In this document: positions 11,444 through 24,900 of the stretch, piece by piece | Position numbering within the stretch: position 1 is the first letter of the stretch | Layout: every line of letters begins with the position of its first letter | Assembly (NCBI GenBank): GCA_008973525.1 | Contig: WACJ01000248.1 | Location: 372,001-436,000 of the forward strand | Direction of reading: 5' to 3' | DNA length: 64,000 nt | Source of the DNA: Stenopsyche tienmushanensis | Lineage: Eukaryota; Arthropoda; Insecta; Trichoptera; Stenopsychidae | Program-made: the position numbers and the translations under genes | The notes under the pieces: generated by a model | What the model saw: only the letters and a program-made list of their open reading frames with translations | Told to the model about the DNA's origin: nothing | The model's database searches: none

Positions 11444-14400
11444 ATGTCGGGTCTGTTTGGTCTGCGGCTGCCGCTGGACGCGCAGCGACCGCCTGCGCCT
11501 CCGCGCAGGATGGTCCCGCTGCGACAAGTCCTACACCTACTCCCCCTCCTCGGCAGGTATTTCCTCATTAAACCTTATTCAAATGCTTAATAATATGCTA
11601 ATATTTTGCTTTTGAGTATTCAATATCAAAAATATCACAGATAAAATCAGCACAATCTGCAGCTTTAACAGATTTAATTCACTAAAAAACAATTAGTTAA
11701 TTATACAGATAACCAATAAAGACGATTGAGAACCAACTCTTCATACTTCCATCATCTTTAATCTTTAAAAAAAATATGTCAAATTATGTGACATTTATAT
11801 GAATTGAAAAACATCATTTATTTTCAAATTTTTTATGATGAATATTTAAACTTTCAAAAATGCATCATCGCTAAAACCTCGACGGCGACCCCCAGGCATT
11901 TATAAAAATATTATATCATTGCCCTTTATGATTTATTTCCATCATACTCGCAGATTAAAACCGTACACATTTTACTATTGCAATATATATCGTCATATTT
12001 GCAGGATTGAAGCCTTAGCAATACGCATTCCAATCGTTTTCACTATTAATATAACGCGCGTTATAATCTCAACGCCGATCAACAAAAGGGATGCATTTAT
12101 AATGCACAAAACAGCATATTTCCTCGACGGTCTTCAATCCAAGCTAAAAATATATCGTCGTGCAATGATGTACTTTTAAAAATATAATTTTACTCTATTT
12201 ATCAAAAATGTAAATAAAGGAATTGACTCACAGCCACTGTGCTATTAAAAATTAGGTTATTTTTATAGACTTGACAAGTTAACTGTGTCCGCCACTCCGC
12301 CTGGACAGCTGCCAAAATCCTACATTCGACGGGACTCCAAACTGATAATAACCCAATATTTACTCGCGATATCGTCAAAATTGTAATCCTCGTATTATTA
12401 CTATTTGAATTTCCAGCAAAGCAAAGATAACCACGTGCATCCTAGAGATAAACATACGTCGTAAAGATATAAATGTTTGTTTACGCGTGTGTAATAAAAC
12501 ATCATTCCTCGACGATAAATTGAACGACATTTTGATCGATTCAATCGATTTAATTTGAGATGTTTCTGTTATTGATAAAATCCTTTTTTTCTTAATATAT
12601 ATATCGGCTACGTGAAGATATATACTACGATTTTAACATATCTACGGGTACAAAATGTTGTTCACTCGTAGGTTTCACAGGCGCAAAATGCTACCTAGTT
12701 TTTCTGACTGTTGCAATCGCTAAAAGCCCACGAAATACTATTTAATATTATTCGTCTTCCTACGCCATGTCAGGTCTCTCTGACGTTGGTGATCACTCTG
12801 GCAAAGACCTCCAAACTCCCCGTCTTCCCTATATTTTGCCCTCCAGTATCAGTCAAAGGAGGCAATATTTATCTCCGCACAATGCATGACCCAGATATGA
12901 TATCTTCCTTCTTTTGGTGTTTGCCAGCTTGATACCGGCTCTCCCAAGTAGGTCTGTGTTAGTGATCATGTCGGTCCAGGGTATACGAAGCATTCTTATG
13001 TGTATCCACATTTCAAATGCTTCCAATTGATTCATAATCTTCACTTTCAGAGTCATACAAAAGAATCGACGATATGTAGCATTATCATCACAGAAGAAGG
13101 CCCTCATTTTATCAAATGCAGTACATGCAACCTCTATTCAGCACCTTACTTTTATATCTGGGTCGAGCCCCTTTGTTAGGATGCTGCCGAGGTATTTAAA
13201 GCTGCAGAGATGCTCCAGAATAATTCATTAATATGTCATCCATTTGGTTTCTCTTTCAACTCTTCTCCAGCAACGTTAATCATTTTTGAGATTTTGAAGA
13301 TCATGTATACTTTCAGCCAATATGTTATCAGCATATCTGATATTATTTATTACAACTCCATTGATCTTAGATCAGGGTTGTCCAGAATCTTTAGGAAAAC
13401 TTTATTGGAATACAGTTTAAATAATAGGGATGACAAAATACAATCTTATTGGACTCATCTTTGTATAGCAATAGCCTCTGTATTTCCATTTAAAATACCC
13501 TTCAATGCATGTATTTTAAATGTAACTCGGAGGTCATGCTACCGTCAATATCGAGTAAACGAGTTGGTGAATGTATGATACAGACAAGATGAATCCTATA
13601 AATGGATATTGAATAGGCCCTAGTTTTGCAGTGGACTGTTTGTGGTTATCCAATATATAAAAACTAATTTTTGTTTGTTCGTATTTAATGCGCTGCCATG
13701 CCATTCATCAGATTGCGATAAAACTTCGTCCACTTATTGCTAAGGATTATGAGAGTAACATACGCATAGTCTTCTGATATATAAAAATCAATGTTTGTCC
13801 GTATTTAATGCGCTTCCATACCGTTCATCCGATTGCAATAAAACTTTGCCAACTTATCGTTTGAACTTTTTCAAATCATATAAATATAGTATAATTTACT
13901 TACAGTAGATCTTATATATGAAAATAAAAGAAAGTGCTGCTACTCGTTTATTCAATGTCTACAATTGAACATCACCAATACGCATTTGAATTAATTAGCA
14001 TCATTTAACGATTATGACAATGTGTTTTTTTATCTTTTTCAGATATTTTATTTATTACTGTAAACTTTACTTTCAAGGAAAAAAACCCATAATGGATTTT
14101 TTTAGAGTGCAACAAGCAAAACAAATATATGGTGAGTGAGTGCTAATCTCTGTTTTTTATTCTTATTTTTTACCGCGCACAATCTGAATATTTTTTTCAC
14201 TCATTTAGCTCTTTTGCCGTCTTGTTTAATATCGCAGATTTTCCTCGAGTGTTTGATAATACTGAATTTATAAATTATGAAACAAGTCGATGATATTAAG
14301 CGTATTATGTCGACACAGATGTCGACATGACCCCGTTTCAACCGGTCAGATCCAACCGAGTCATTTTATGATGCAGCATTATTCGCTCGTATTACTAAAA

Positions 14401-17400
14401 TTTGAATGTTTCAGGTTGCCCGCTCGGAGGAATAGGGACCGGTACCATCGGCCGCGGATACAAAGGAGAATTCTGTAGATTTCAATTGCGTCCAGGAATT
14501 TATCACTACATTACCGTACCTGAAAATCAATTTATTGTCAATATCAAAGACGCCAACAACCACACAATCTTTCAAAGCGTCCTCTCCGCTTACACGTAAA
14601 TCTTTTTTCGTTTTTGTATTTATTGCATCAATGTGACCGCTTTTTTTTATGCTTGCATGAATTTAAATTTCAATATAGACGGTAAATAAAGACGAGACAA
14701 ATTTATAATATGAATATTTATAAGGTTTATAACCTGATTTAGCAATATGAATCTAAAATACGGACTATAAAATAATGATATATGTACGGCAGGGAAACTG
14801 CTTTATTTTAAAAATGAATAACACAGACAGTATGAGAGTTATCGGTTTAATTATTTTTATTTTATGTTATAAAGACACATTTAAAGTTTGTGTTGTTCGT
14901 ATTGAAAATAAGGTAGTTTCCCCGCAGCACCCTGTAGTATGTATGCATACAAATTTTGTATTCAAGTAATGATTGCAAACCTGTGAGCATATGAGGAAAA
15001 TCAAATAAGTATGTCAATTACCTATCAATTGAGAGATCATTGCTCGTATTCATACTAACAAGTCACTCTCCGGCTTTGATTATTTGAGTAAATTTGTTCG
15101 ACTGATTAGTAACAAACCTTGAATATTAACATCCAAATTGTTTCATTCTTCTAACGGTCGATGTCTAAAATATTTTCTTTTTTAAGCAGCAAACCGAAAA
15201 AATCTCCCGTTTCATGGGAGTGGAATTTAAAAGGATCCGATTGCGAATATACTGCCTTATATCCTCAAGCTTGGACGACGTATGATTTAAAAAAATACGG
15301 CATCGTCCTTACATGCAAACAAATATCTCCTGTGATACCCCATAATTATAAGGTAAACGCTTAATGCAATTCATATTATTTTAATGCGGAAACGTTGATA
15401 AAAAATTGTTGATTCGCTCGGTTGAATATTTATGCGTATTTAATTTTCGATAAAAAAATTATTTATTTTATCTTATTACGCATTTATGTCAACAGGATAG
15501 CAGTCTACCGTGCGGCGTGTTTGTATGGGACGTGACTAACGTATCGAACGAAGCCAGAACTGTTAGCATTACGTTTACGTTTCGTAACATAACCAAATTA
15601 AGGGGGAAACAAAAAATTGGTAAATTTCGCTTTGATCGACGTGTGTCGCGTAATAAATTTGCAATTAACGGTGTTTTAAATTTTGCAGAAGACTTAAATT
15701 TCGAACGATATAGTAACAATCACACGTGCGGTGTTTCGATGGAGCAGAAAATCGACGATATGCCATGCACGTTCACAATCGCAAAGAAAAAACAAGCACA
15801 CGACTCGACCACCGATGGTTTTTGCAAATTTAATACGAACAAAACCGCATCTCATTTGTGGAGCTCGATATCCGAGAAGGGAAGACTCATACCGAATGAT
15901 GGAATATTTGAAAAATACCCTCGTTAGTATAGCATTTTACATCATAAATAATGTATTTGCTTGCAGCGACTGAAATGTTTGCATCTCGACAAGATCGTAA
16001 AATTTACACTTCACAATTGTGTGAACTCTTTGTTTAAACATTACTAATAAATTCTATCGCATATCTCGCACTAAAACGGCATTGAAACTCAATTATCAGT
16101 CGGACGCTCAAAAATCGTAGGTCGTCACTTTTTTATTTAACTATTATTTCATAATCTCGGTGTAAATTAAAAATACATGTGATTTCTGTCATAGTAATAT
16201 TAATTTTATATTAATACGAGGCCATCAACAGTGCATTTTCGTCTGTCCCCGTCTCTCTTATTGTCCGTCGGATTTTCAAAATCGGAAGCTGTTCTCCTTG
16301 TAGGAACCTCACCTCCTCTGGAGGACGCGGAGTGGAAAGGTCGGGCACCTGGAAGCTCTTGCGTGAGTGTTAGTGGATGATATTCTGTGTGGCTAGTCCG
16401 GGATAACCCGAAACAGACTGTGAAACAGCACAGAATATATGGAATATAATCCATGGGTGCCGTCAGCCGCTGTCTGTCACAACATTTTCAAAGTTGACGT
16501 GTGGCGTCTTTGTTTCCCTGTTAATTGTAGCGTAAACACGATCTTCTGATGGATCTGCTGCTATTCAGTCCAGAATCTAACACCGCACAGGGGATGATTT
16601 AAGTTGGACGGTGCTACGAAGCATGAGCTCTCATTCCAAAGAGATGGGAAAATTTGTTTTAAAATTTTCACTCACAAGATGACGTTACGTCTATTGATGA
16701 GTTCTATTAAGTTTGATCACCAATAAATTTCGATACACAGTCGATCCAAGTCACTCAGCTGACCCATCAATGGAAAGACCTGGATTTGTCTCCACAAAAT
16801 CTCATAGAACGTCTTTATCCGGTCTTTTGGGCCTCCCGCGACCTGCCTCATCCAACAACAAAAATTCTGCACATTCATTCGGCAACACAGTCATCTACGC
16901 ACACACCACAAATTATTTTATGGACAGTTTCTTTAATAACATTTCCAAACAAAAATCCAAAAACGGCACGTATTTTTAATATTTTAAAATGCGTGTCATA
17001 AATCTATTAGGTCAGTTGCGCCCGATGGAGAATTAAATAAAATACTCACAATAATCACACCGCAACACTTTGTTTTATGTATTACTAAATGTAATATTTT
17101 TCCTGCGGTTTACTAGTTTTATTTATTGACTATTTTCGAGAATTTTAGAGAATATTTTCATGCTGTTCATATTTCAGCCGATGCCATGGGATTATCTAGT
17201 CAGATTACGCTCGACGCGACTCATAAACAAGACAAACTAGAATTTTGCTTGGTGTGGGATATGCCAATTGTCCACTTTGGTAATAATTCACGATCATATA
17301 ACAGGTATTTAACACGGTTTATCGACGTTTCCTTAGTATTATTTCACATAAAAATCCGTCCATGAATATTTATCGTTTACTTGTTTAATTACCTTTAATA

Positions 17401-20400
17401 ATTATATTTTTATGTTAACGTTGGGATTTAAAGCTAATAATATATGCATATTATATTATAAGATATGTTTGACCGCAGCGTCGATAAAAAATATTTTCAG
17501 ATATTACACAAGATTTTACGGCAATGAAGGAATTGCCGGTCCAAATATTGCAACGCATGCGCTGCTTACTTATAACAAATGGGAACAAGAAATCAACGAT
17601 TGGCAGAGTCCTATATTAGAGGATAAGTACGTTTATTTCGTCAATACGAATATCATTCGATGCGATTTAATTTAAATCTTGATCTTGATTAGAATAATAT
17701 ATTTGCAGAAATATTCCTGAATGGTATAAAAGCGCAATATTTAATGAACTTTATTTTATATCTGACGGCGGCACTGTGTGGTTCGATGTATCTGATCAAT
17801 ATCCCAAAGACGATCCCAGGTATTATTCGAATAACAATTGGTTTCACTTTGTGTTTGTATTAATGTTTAATAAAATGTGTAACATTTATAGGTGGTTATA
17901 CGGAATGTTTGGATACCTTGAAGGGCACGAATACAGAATGTACAATACTTATGATGTCCATTTTTATGCATCGTTTGCTTTGGCACAATTATGGCCGCAT
18001 TTGCAGGTAAAATAAACTATGTTGTCTTCGTATTTAATGGTATTTCAAATCAATTTTGTTAAATATTAAATGGGTGTCAAATATTGATCCCCGATGATGT
18101 TTGTTTGCCGTTTTTTTAAACCAAAATATGATAAGAAATGTTTAATGTACTTTTAATCCGTCTTGTGATTTTTAATTAATTTTCATATCCTCTACTATCT
18201 TACATCTTATCGTCTCACGTCATGTAAAAATAAACAATTTCATGTTCATTAGTATTAGGGGACCGAAAAGTAAACTTATTTGTTGGTGATCCTCATCAAG
18301 TATGCACCGAAAAATCCATGTACTGTGAGTACTTGCGTCAATCAGTAGGTCGTTTCTCCATGTTTTCGAGCCCTCCACCGACTTACAACTGGAATAAGTC
18401 GGTAGGTCTGTCTTCCCTTGCAGGACTGATCCCATCTCTGTTGCCAGGCTTCCCTCAGTTTCTGTTCGTGTTCACTGCGATTTTTGAGATCTTTCTTTAA
18501 TACGACGAAAATGATCCCTAACAGTAGATCATGGACAGCCGTTTCGCATGTTTAACAAAGATCTAATTCTAACGCCGACTTCAGGATATCATCGTCGATG
18601 CATTTACTGAACTGTGTCTCGACACAAACTAACTGTGAAAGAGCTCATCAAAAAGATTTTGATTATTTTTCGGTCCCCCTAAAATATACAAATATATTTC
18701 CTTCTTTGTACAAAACCCTACAAATTTTAATGTCAGTCATATTACATACATACATACTCTCTTCCGTACATCGCTACTTTAGGGACAAATTGATAAATTC
18801 ATTGATATCTATAAGACGTAGTATTTATTAACGTTTTTTTTTCAGGTATCATTACAATATCAATTTAAAGATTCAGCCGCTAATGAAATTTTAACCTCTC
18901 GAAAACATCTTTTTTGCGGGACGACTACGGGTCGAAAAATTGTTAATAGCATCCCGCACGATTTAGGCGATCCAGGTTAAAATTAATTTATTTTAAAAAA
19001 ATCTTGTTTTATCCGCAATATTGTATTCTAGTATTTATTTGCAATCTTTCAGAGGAAGAACCTTTCATCTTACACAATTCATACAACATTCACGACGTTA
19101 GTGAATGGCGAGACCTGAATTTGAAATTCATTTTGCAAGTGTTCAGAGACTTTACTATGTTGAGATCTTTAAAACAAAAATATGATAATTTGGACAGATA
19201 CCAATCGTTGGAATTTATAGACGAAGACATAGACGAGGACGAAGATCTTTATTATCGTTCAACAAATCAAGACACCGAAAAAGTGTTCAATGCCAACAAA
19301 AGCAATTTGAATGTGCAAAATAGGGGAAAAAATGCGAATGGTTTTTATAAACCTGCAGAAAGCGAAGTTAAAACTGAAGTCATATTGCCTAAACCCGGAT
19401 CTAGAATAAAGTATATCAGTGTCAGCAGTAATGATTACATGGATGATGATTTGATGTACGCGAGACACGGTGCCGGTCTAAGACAAAACTCGAATCCGTT
19501 TGTTTTCAGCAATCAAATCAGTCAGTACTCCGAGGCGGGCGCCGAAGGCGAGGTTGAATTTTACGATGCAGATCGATATATGCGCGATATGTATCCCGTG
19601 TGTAAAGATTTGATGTCGAAGGTCGCCACGTGGGATACGGACGGCGATGGCCTAATTGAAAATAGCGGTTCTCCTGATCAAACGTTCGACGCTTGGGTAA
19701 TGTCAGGACCCAGGTATATTCATTAATATTTCCTTTGTATATCTTATGATTCATGCATTTATAATTGTGTTAATTATAATTTTAGTTCTTATTGCGGAAG
19801 TCTATGGTTGGCAGCATTACAATGCATGCATTCAATGGCAGCTCTATTGGGAAAAACGGAGGATGTAAGTCATTATAAAAATGTTATGGAAAAGGGCAAA
19901 AAAGCATTTCATAACAAACTTTGGAATGGAAAATACTATGAATTCGATAGTCACAGTAATGCGATTATGGCTGACCAATTGTGCGGTCATTGGTATTTAA
20001 GAGCTTGCGGCTATGAATATCCCATATTTCCTAAGGAAAACGTCGATTCTGCCTTAAAAACAATATACGATCATAACGTTTTGCAATTTGGAAGCGGGAA
20101 GATGGGAGCCGTGAACGGATTTCTACCTCCAACGTCCGATAATAAACCTGGCAGCGTAGATTATTCGTCATTGCAGAGCCAAGAATCATGGACTGGGGTC
20201 ACATACGGTTTAGCCGCGTTGATGATCCACGAAGGGAAGAAAGAAGAAGCATTTAAAATGGCGGGGGGAATGTACGAAACGATGACTAAGTTAGGATTAA
20301 GTTTTGAGACGCCGGAAGCGCTGTATGAGAACGGCGAATATCGTTCTATTGGTTACATGAGACCGTTATCGATATGGGCAATGCAACACGCTCTCAATTC

Positions 20401-20425
20401 GACACTGCATTCAAGCGTCAGATAG
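11444..20425 (+). CDS. GBA2: Non-lysosomal glucosylceramidase (GBA2, GH116), complete
   Basis: Hydrolyses glucosylceramide to glucose and ceramide at the cytosolic face of ER/Golgi/plasma membranes (family knowledge). Twelve exons: 11444-11556, 14043-14131, 14415-14595, 15190-15352, 15496-15922, 17178-17304, 17501-17626, 17709-17819, 17892-18006, 18846-18975, 19053-19713, 19786-20425. All join in phase and total exactly 2,883 nt, or 960 residues (human is 927). The N-terminal part has [20 protein letters not shown]; the beta-sandwich part has [12 protein letters not shown] and CGVFVWDV. The catalytic part has [18 protein letters not shown] and [17 protein letters not shown], with Glu459 matching the GH116 nucleophile and Asp736/Asp740 in the acid/base motif. 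The C-terminus is [14 protein letters not shown]. The start at 11444 is chosen because it alone leads in frame to exon 2; Met at residue 24 is an alternative. Confidence 0.97.
12700..13620 (-). mobile_element. Decayed LINE (RTE-like) reverse transcriptase fragment, GBA2 intron 1
   Basis: Read on the minus strand, 13360-13100 gives [16 protein letters not shown], then [12 protein letters not shown], then [16 protein letters not shown]. The stretch 13107-12853 gives [19 protein letters not shown], then [20 protein letters not shown]. These are the palm/thumb and post-RT blocks of non-LTR retrotransposons frequent in insects. The catalytic YADD is now YADN and stops interrupt the frame, so it is dead. 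The tail near 13515-13590 recurs at 40320-40395. Confidence 0.8.
13650..13870 (+). repeat. Dispersed repeat A, tandem dimer
   Basis: Two direct units, each starting ATATATAAAAATCAA or similar, then TGTTTGTCCGTATTTAATGC, CATACCGTTCATCCGATTG and AATAAAACTTTGCC. It sits in GBA2 intron 1, directly after the LINE fragment. Confidence 0.7.
16500..16660. mobile_element. LINE-derived fragment in GBA2 intron 5
   Basis: The segment ATCTTCTGATGGATCTGCTG, CTATTCAGTCCAGAATCTAA is shared with 41220-41270, where the context reads (minus strand) as the C-terminal part of a non-LTR reverse transcriptase. The rest of intron 5 (15923-17177), including the GC-richer 16215-16470, holds no recognisable gene. Confidence 0.45.
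17892..18006 (+). CDS. GBA2: GBA2 exon 9, catalytic nucleophile motif
   Basis: The exon encodes [20 protein letters not shown] and [15 protein letters not shown]. The human, insect and bacterial GH116 enzymes share this [15 protein letters not shown] block, where the first Glu of EYRMYNTYD is the nucleophile (here residue 459). The acceptor TTTATAG and donor GTAAAA are canonical, and both phases agree with exons 8 and 10. Confidence 0.95.
18255..18682 (-). mobile_element. TIR-bounded element with LINE-like interior, GBA2 intron 9
   Basis: The outer ends are inverted: the left is TTAGGGGACCGAAAAGTAA; the right, reversed, is TTAGGGGGACCGAAAAATAA. TA is present at both borders. The minus strand inside reads [35 protein letters not shown] and [15 protein letters not shown], which resembles the C-terminal RNase-H region of R1-clade LINEs. 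Stops are present. The combination of DNA-transposon ends and retroelement interior is odd. Confidence 0.55.
19053..19713 (+). CDS. GBA2: GBA2 exon 11 with acid/base motif and an acidic insertion
   Basis: It starts [20 protein letters not shown] and [11 protein letters not shown], well conserved. About 130 residues then follow (565-700) with no counterpart in human GBA2, where only about 10 residues bridge the two blocks. This insert has DEDIDEDED, many Asn/Lys and Tyr, and no known domain. It then resumes with [13 protein letters not shown] and the catalytic DQTFDAW. The insert is in frame without stops, so it is translated rather than an unspliced intron. It is probably a surface loop. Confidence 0.92.
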
Positions 20426-21942
20426 CAAATTAAAATTATCAAACGATCTATAAATACTATACCAAATATAACAAACCTGTATGTAAAATCTAGTCAATTC
20501 ACTTTTAATAAGTTGTTCACGTTGACAAATGCATTTCATTTTAAATTTTAAAACAATTACCAACAAATTGCAAGTTATACAAACTTGTAATTACGCCTTA
20601 TTAGTATACTAATGCCAAAGATGATCCTTATAAAAATTTTCAAAAGCCGACGATTATATTATGTCGACGACCAGATTATTCCGAGCGTCTGGTGATCAAG
20701 ACTTTACAATTAAGCTCAATGTACATTTGAATGTATTATCTTGTTCCAGTCATTCTACCAAGAGTTATTTTTTACAAATATTAATTAAAATATTGTTATG
20801 TGCTTAAAATTTTATTATTAATAAATAAAATAGACTTATTACAACAATTGCCTTTATACTGCAAACATTTAAAAAAATACAAAATATAATTACACATTTT
20901 ATAAAAATATATCATAAGATAAACCACCGATTACAAGTCGTATCTGTAATATTGTACTTGGAAGTATATACGATTATTTCTAAAACATTTGAACATTTTA
21001 CCAAAATTTCGCTCGCTTTTTTAAATATCTAGCGTTTATAAAATTATATAATTTTATATCATCTTTTATTAAATTTATTTTAACACCATATATCAATCAT
21101 TAAAGTCGTTAAAGAAATATATTGCGTAAATCTCATATTTTAAAAAATATATTTATATATCTAAAGCTTTTCGATACTAGTTATTATTTTTATCGTCCGC
21201 TTTATTGACGTTTTATACAGTTTGCAAAACATTTTGATGTATTAATAGAAAAAGGACAAATTCAAAAAAATCAGTCTTCAATTGGCTTTTGCCATTATTC
21301 TAATTAAATGCAAACAGAAAGTTATTATTGAATTTTTGATCCTTTGACGGTCCATTTAAAAATCATGAATTTATTAAAACTCGATTATAATATATTAACG
21401 ATGAATTAAATCCTAAACATGTTCCGTCGTTCATCGTTGCCGACGCGTTGGTCGGGATCATTATCTACGGATCGATTCAAATCGATCAAAATTATACACA
21501 ATATAGGATTCGGCAGATAAACTATCTTATTTGAAACGCGCGCTTTGAAGCACAGTTATTGCAAGAAGGATGGCGTAACGCTTCTAAGACGAATTTAACG
21601 TTATATAGCGCGTGCTTCTCAAATAAGGAAATATCCGTGTCGCAACCCCGTATATAAAAATATTACAATAATATCCAATTTTGAGACGTTTATACATTTT
21701 AATTGTATCATAATTAATTTATTCATGCGTCTTAACATCAGAAAATTTACATTAACACCTATTTATCCTTTGGTTTTATTTTCACCCCTAAATAATAAAT
21801 AACCTATAACGGTATGTACAATACAAATTTATAAAAATATAACTTTGTGCTCGATTCTTAACGTCGAAGAAACAAATCCTTCCGCAGCTTATGTACATAA
21901 CACATTATTATCACATTGTGTCGATTGAAACGTTACATTATT
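20426..21942. other. Convergent intergenic region with GBA2 and stumps 3' ends
   Basis: Very AT-rich. On the plus strand two overlapping AATAAA signals lie at 20820-20829, about 400 bases past the GBA2 stop. On the minus strand AATAAA signals at about 21718-21723 and 21775-21780 lie 160-220 bases past the stumps stop. I see no gene or repeat in it. Confidence 0.6.
20820..20829 (+). terminator. Likely GBA2 polyadenylation signals
   Basis: Overlapping AATAAA motifs downstream of the stop at 20425. Assignment is inferred from position only. Confidence 0.45.
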
Positions 21943-24900
21943 TTATGCCGGAGACATATTTATGTAGTTGTGTTCTACCGTATTATTAACACCGTTGAAT
22001 TGATTCTTTGGTATAACAGGCGAGCAGATTTTGGCATCGTTGTTGGGCTCGTGAAAAGCCTTGACTTCACGCTCGTTGATCGTATCCATGTGATGCGGAA
22101 TCCTGAAGTCCCTCATGTGGTTTACGTTCGAAGGGGAGTGTAAGGCAAATCGATTTTCTTCAAGCGGTCGAGGAGGCGGCGGTATTAAATAGTTGTCAAA
22201 ATCGTGATTGTCATTTGAGGGCTTATTGCCGCCGTCTTGCATTCCGGTGATTCGAGTGAACATCTAAAAATAATGTTTATTAATATGGATTTAAACAAAT
22301 ATAATTCAGTAGAAAACACGCGATATTCACCTTTATATCCTCGTTATCAGACTGTGTTCCACTCTCACCGATGCTGACACCGCTAGCAGTACTTAATCGT
22401 CCCGATGAAGAACCTTTTAAAATAAAAAACGTTAAATTATATTGGATCCTATTTGTGATCACACACGAGGATAGTCACAGAAGAGTTTAAACGAGACTGT
22501 ACGAGCTGCTGAACATCACGGTAATCGACCAAATGAGCTAACATCGCCAGAAATGATGAAGAAAATCTCAACGGTTTTCACTATTCTGAGACTATGTTTA
22601 TATATATATATATATTATATTATTTGAAAAGTAACTCACTTGATACACTATGCACACTCAATCCGCTATTAGGTCTTTGAGTGCTTGATGTGCTCTCCGA
22701 TCCTGCATTTTTCCCTCCTGAAAGAATTTAAGCACACAATAGTATTCGTTCAAAGGATGAGTTCATAATAAAATGGAATTGAATTCAAAAAGATTACCTT
22801 TTTGCTTACTTTTAGAAAACATCTTCCGAACCCGCTCGAATGGCGTAGGTCTTTTCATATCGTCCTTAATTCGGCGCTGTAATTTATCGTATTCCTCTCT
22901 CATTTTATTGAGTTGCTCTTGTTTCTCTTTTAACGATTGTTGCGTTTCGTTTCGGTTCCGCCAATCTAAAACGAGCTTTTCAACTTCTGATATGGTAAAC
23001 ACGTTGTTTTTGAAATCCTTGATGATCTCGGCTAATTCGTCTTGACCGGACGGCGTCATCGCTTGATGATTATCATGAGCCGGTGTCGATGATGTCGGCG
23101 TTGTAGAATTAGATCTGGTAACTATATTAAAGTTATTTCTGCCTTCCAAAAAATCGTTATTTGAAAACGCCTTTCGGGATTTACTAGTAGGCGATAAGAA
23201 ATCAGTTATGGTTTTATTCGTAAAATCTAAATCTATTTGTTTGGGTCGGCTGGCTGTAACAATTTCATTTTCGACTTTTCTATTCGACGGCTGTATCAGG
23301 TAATCGTGTTCAATCGCCCTCTGTATATTAGTATCGTTTTGAATTGAATGATTATGGCATATATCGTTTTCATATAACAGTTCCGGAATCTGATTCGTCG
23401 GTTTGATCGCTTTAAGGTTTGAATGTTTCAGCTCTAATCTATGCAAGCATTCTTCGCTGAATAAATCCGTCGGATTCGGTTCTGGAGTAATTGGATCGGG
23501 CGTTTTTGAAGAGTTAATCGACCGCTCTCGTTGGAAGCTGATATTATTTATCTTTTTCTCGTGTCCGTCTTGCGATTCTTCACTCATGTTTTTCAAATAA
23601 TAGTACATATTTGAAAATTCACTCATTTGCTGTGTGGAATATATAAATAAATCCGTTAGAATAACAAACAATCAATGCGCATTATTTTTAAACGATATTA
23701 TTAAATACCAACCATGAAACCTCTGAGCACGGTAGCAATTTCAGGGAAGCCGTGTGCTTGAGCGAGATCCGCCGGCGTTAAATGACGCACGTTTCTCGTA
23801 TCGCATGCCGCTTCTCCTCCGGGGCATTCGAGCAATTGCCAACATAGTCGCTCCAATCCAAATCGGGCAGCAAAATGTAGGAGCGTCGGATATTCATCAA
23901 CACCTACAAAATATATTTATAACGTCACACAAATTCCGATTTAAACAAATCATATTTGGTTTCACTCCGATTTTTTCCAATTGTGAGGATTTGTTTCGTT
24001 GTGTCAGCGGTCTAAAAAGTGGACCGATTGGACACACAGACCTTATGATATCTTTGTTTAGGACTTTTTATAAAAACTATGGGGATAAAACTATCTCCAG
24101 ATCATTCTACGATGTATACTCAATCGTAATGACCCCAATTACGACCAGGAACTTGTATATATACACATTTAAATTCTATTATTAACTAGTTGTCCATATA
24201 ATAATTTATATTTTACTCACTGGTTGAATTAACTTTATTGTTAGCCTGCAACGGACTGGAAAGTAGATTAAAATGGGGCGGAATATTCTTCTGAAAGGCG
24301 GTGAGCATCCAACTATCCAATTGATCTTTATCGGTCGTCTTAAAACCCAGCGTCTGAAACAATCAATTCGTCAATACGGATCGCACAATTCAGAATCGTC
24401 GATCGGTTTTAATCGAATTTACCTGGCACATAAATTCTAAGGGATTATCGCTGGCGCGCAGAATCTGATCGAGCTCGCGCAATCGGCTTTCGCATTTAAT
24501 TTGTCTGCTCCCGCACGGAATTCCGTTTTTTTCTATCTTTATCCATATGAGCATAGACACCTCAAGACAACAATCTGTAATTTTGTATAATAATTAGATA
24601 CAATTACGATATATATATCGCTTTAACGCTGATGTAAATATATACCCGGGACGTCAAATTGCAGCGTGTACGGATTGCGTCGTTTGAATGTTTTAATTTG
24701 AAGTAGCTCGCCTTTCTTTTCCACGTAAACGGCTATCGCGTCTTGGTTCGTCAACGGTTCATTCAACAGAGCTATGACTCTATTTTGGCCCTGAAATATC
24801 ATATTAATTAACGATTTACAGTCTTTATTTTACCTTTCTAATATATTCAAAACGATTATTATACTTACGGGCTTTATTTTTTTTGGAATGATAGAAAAAT

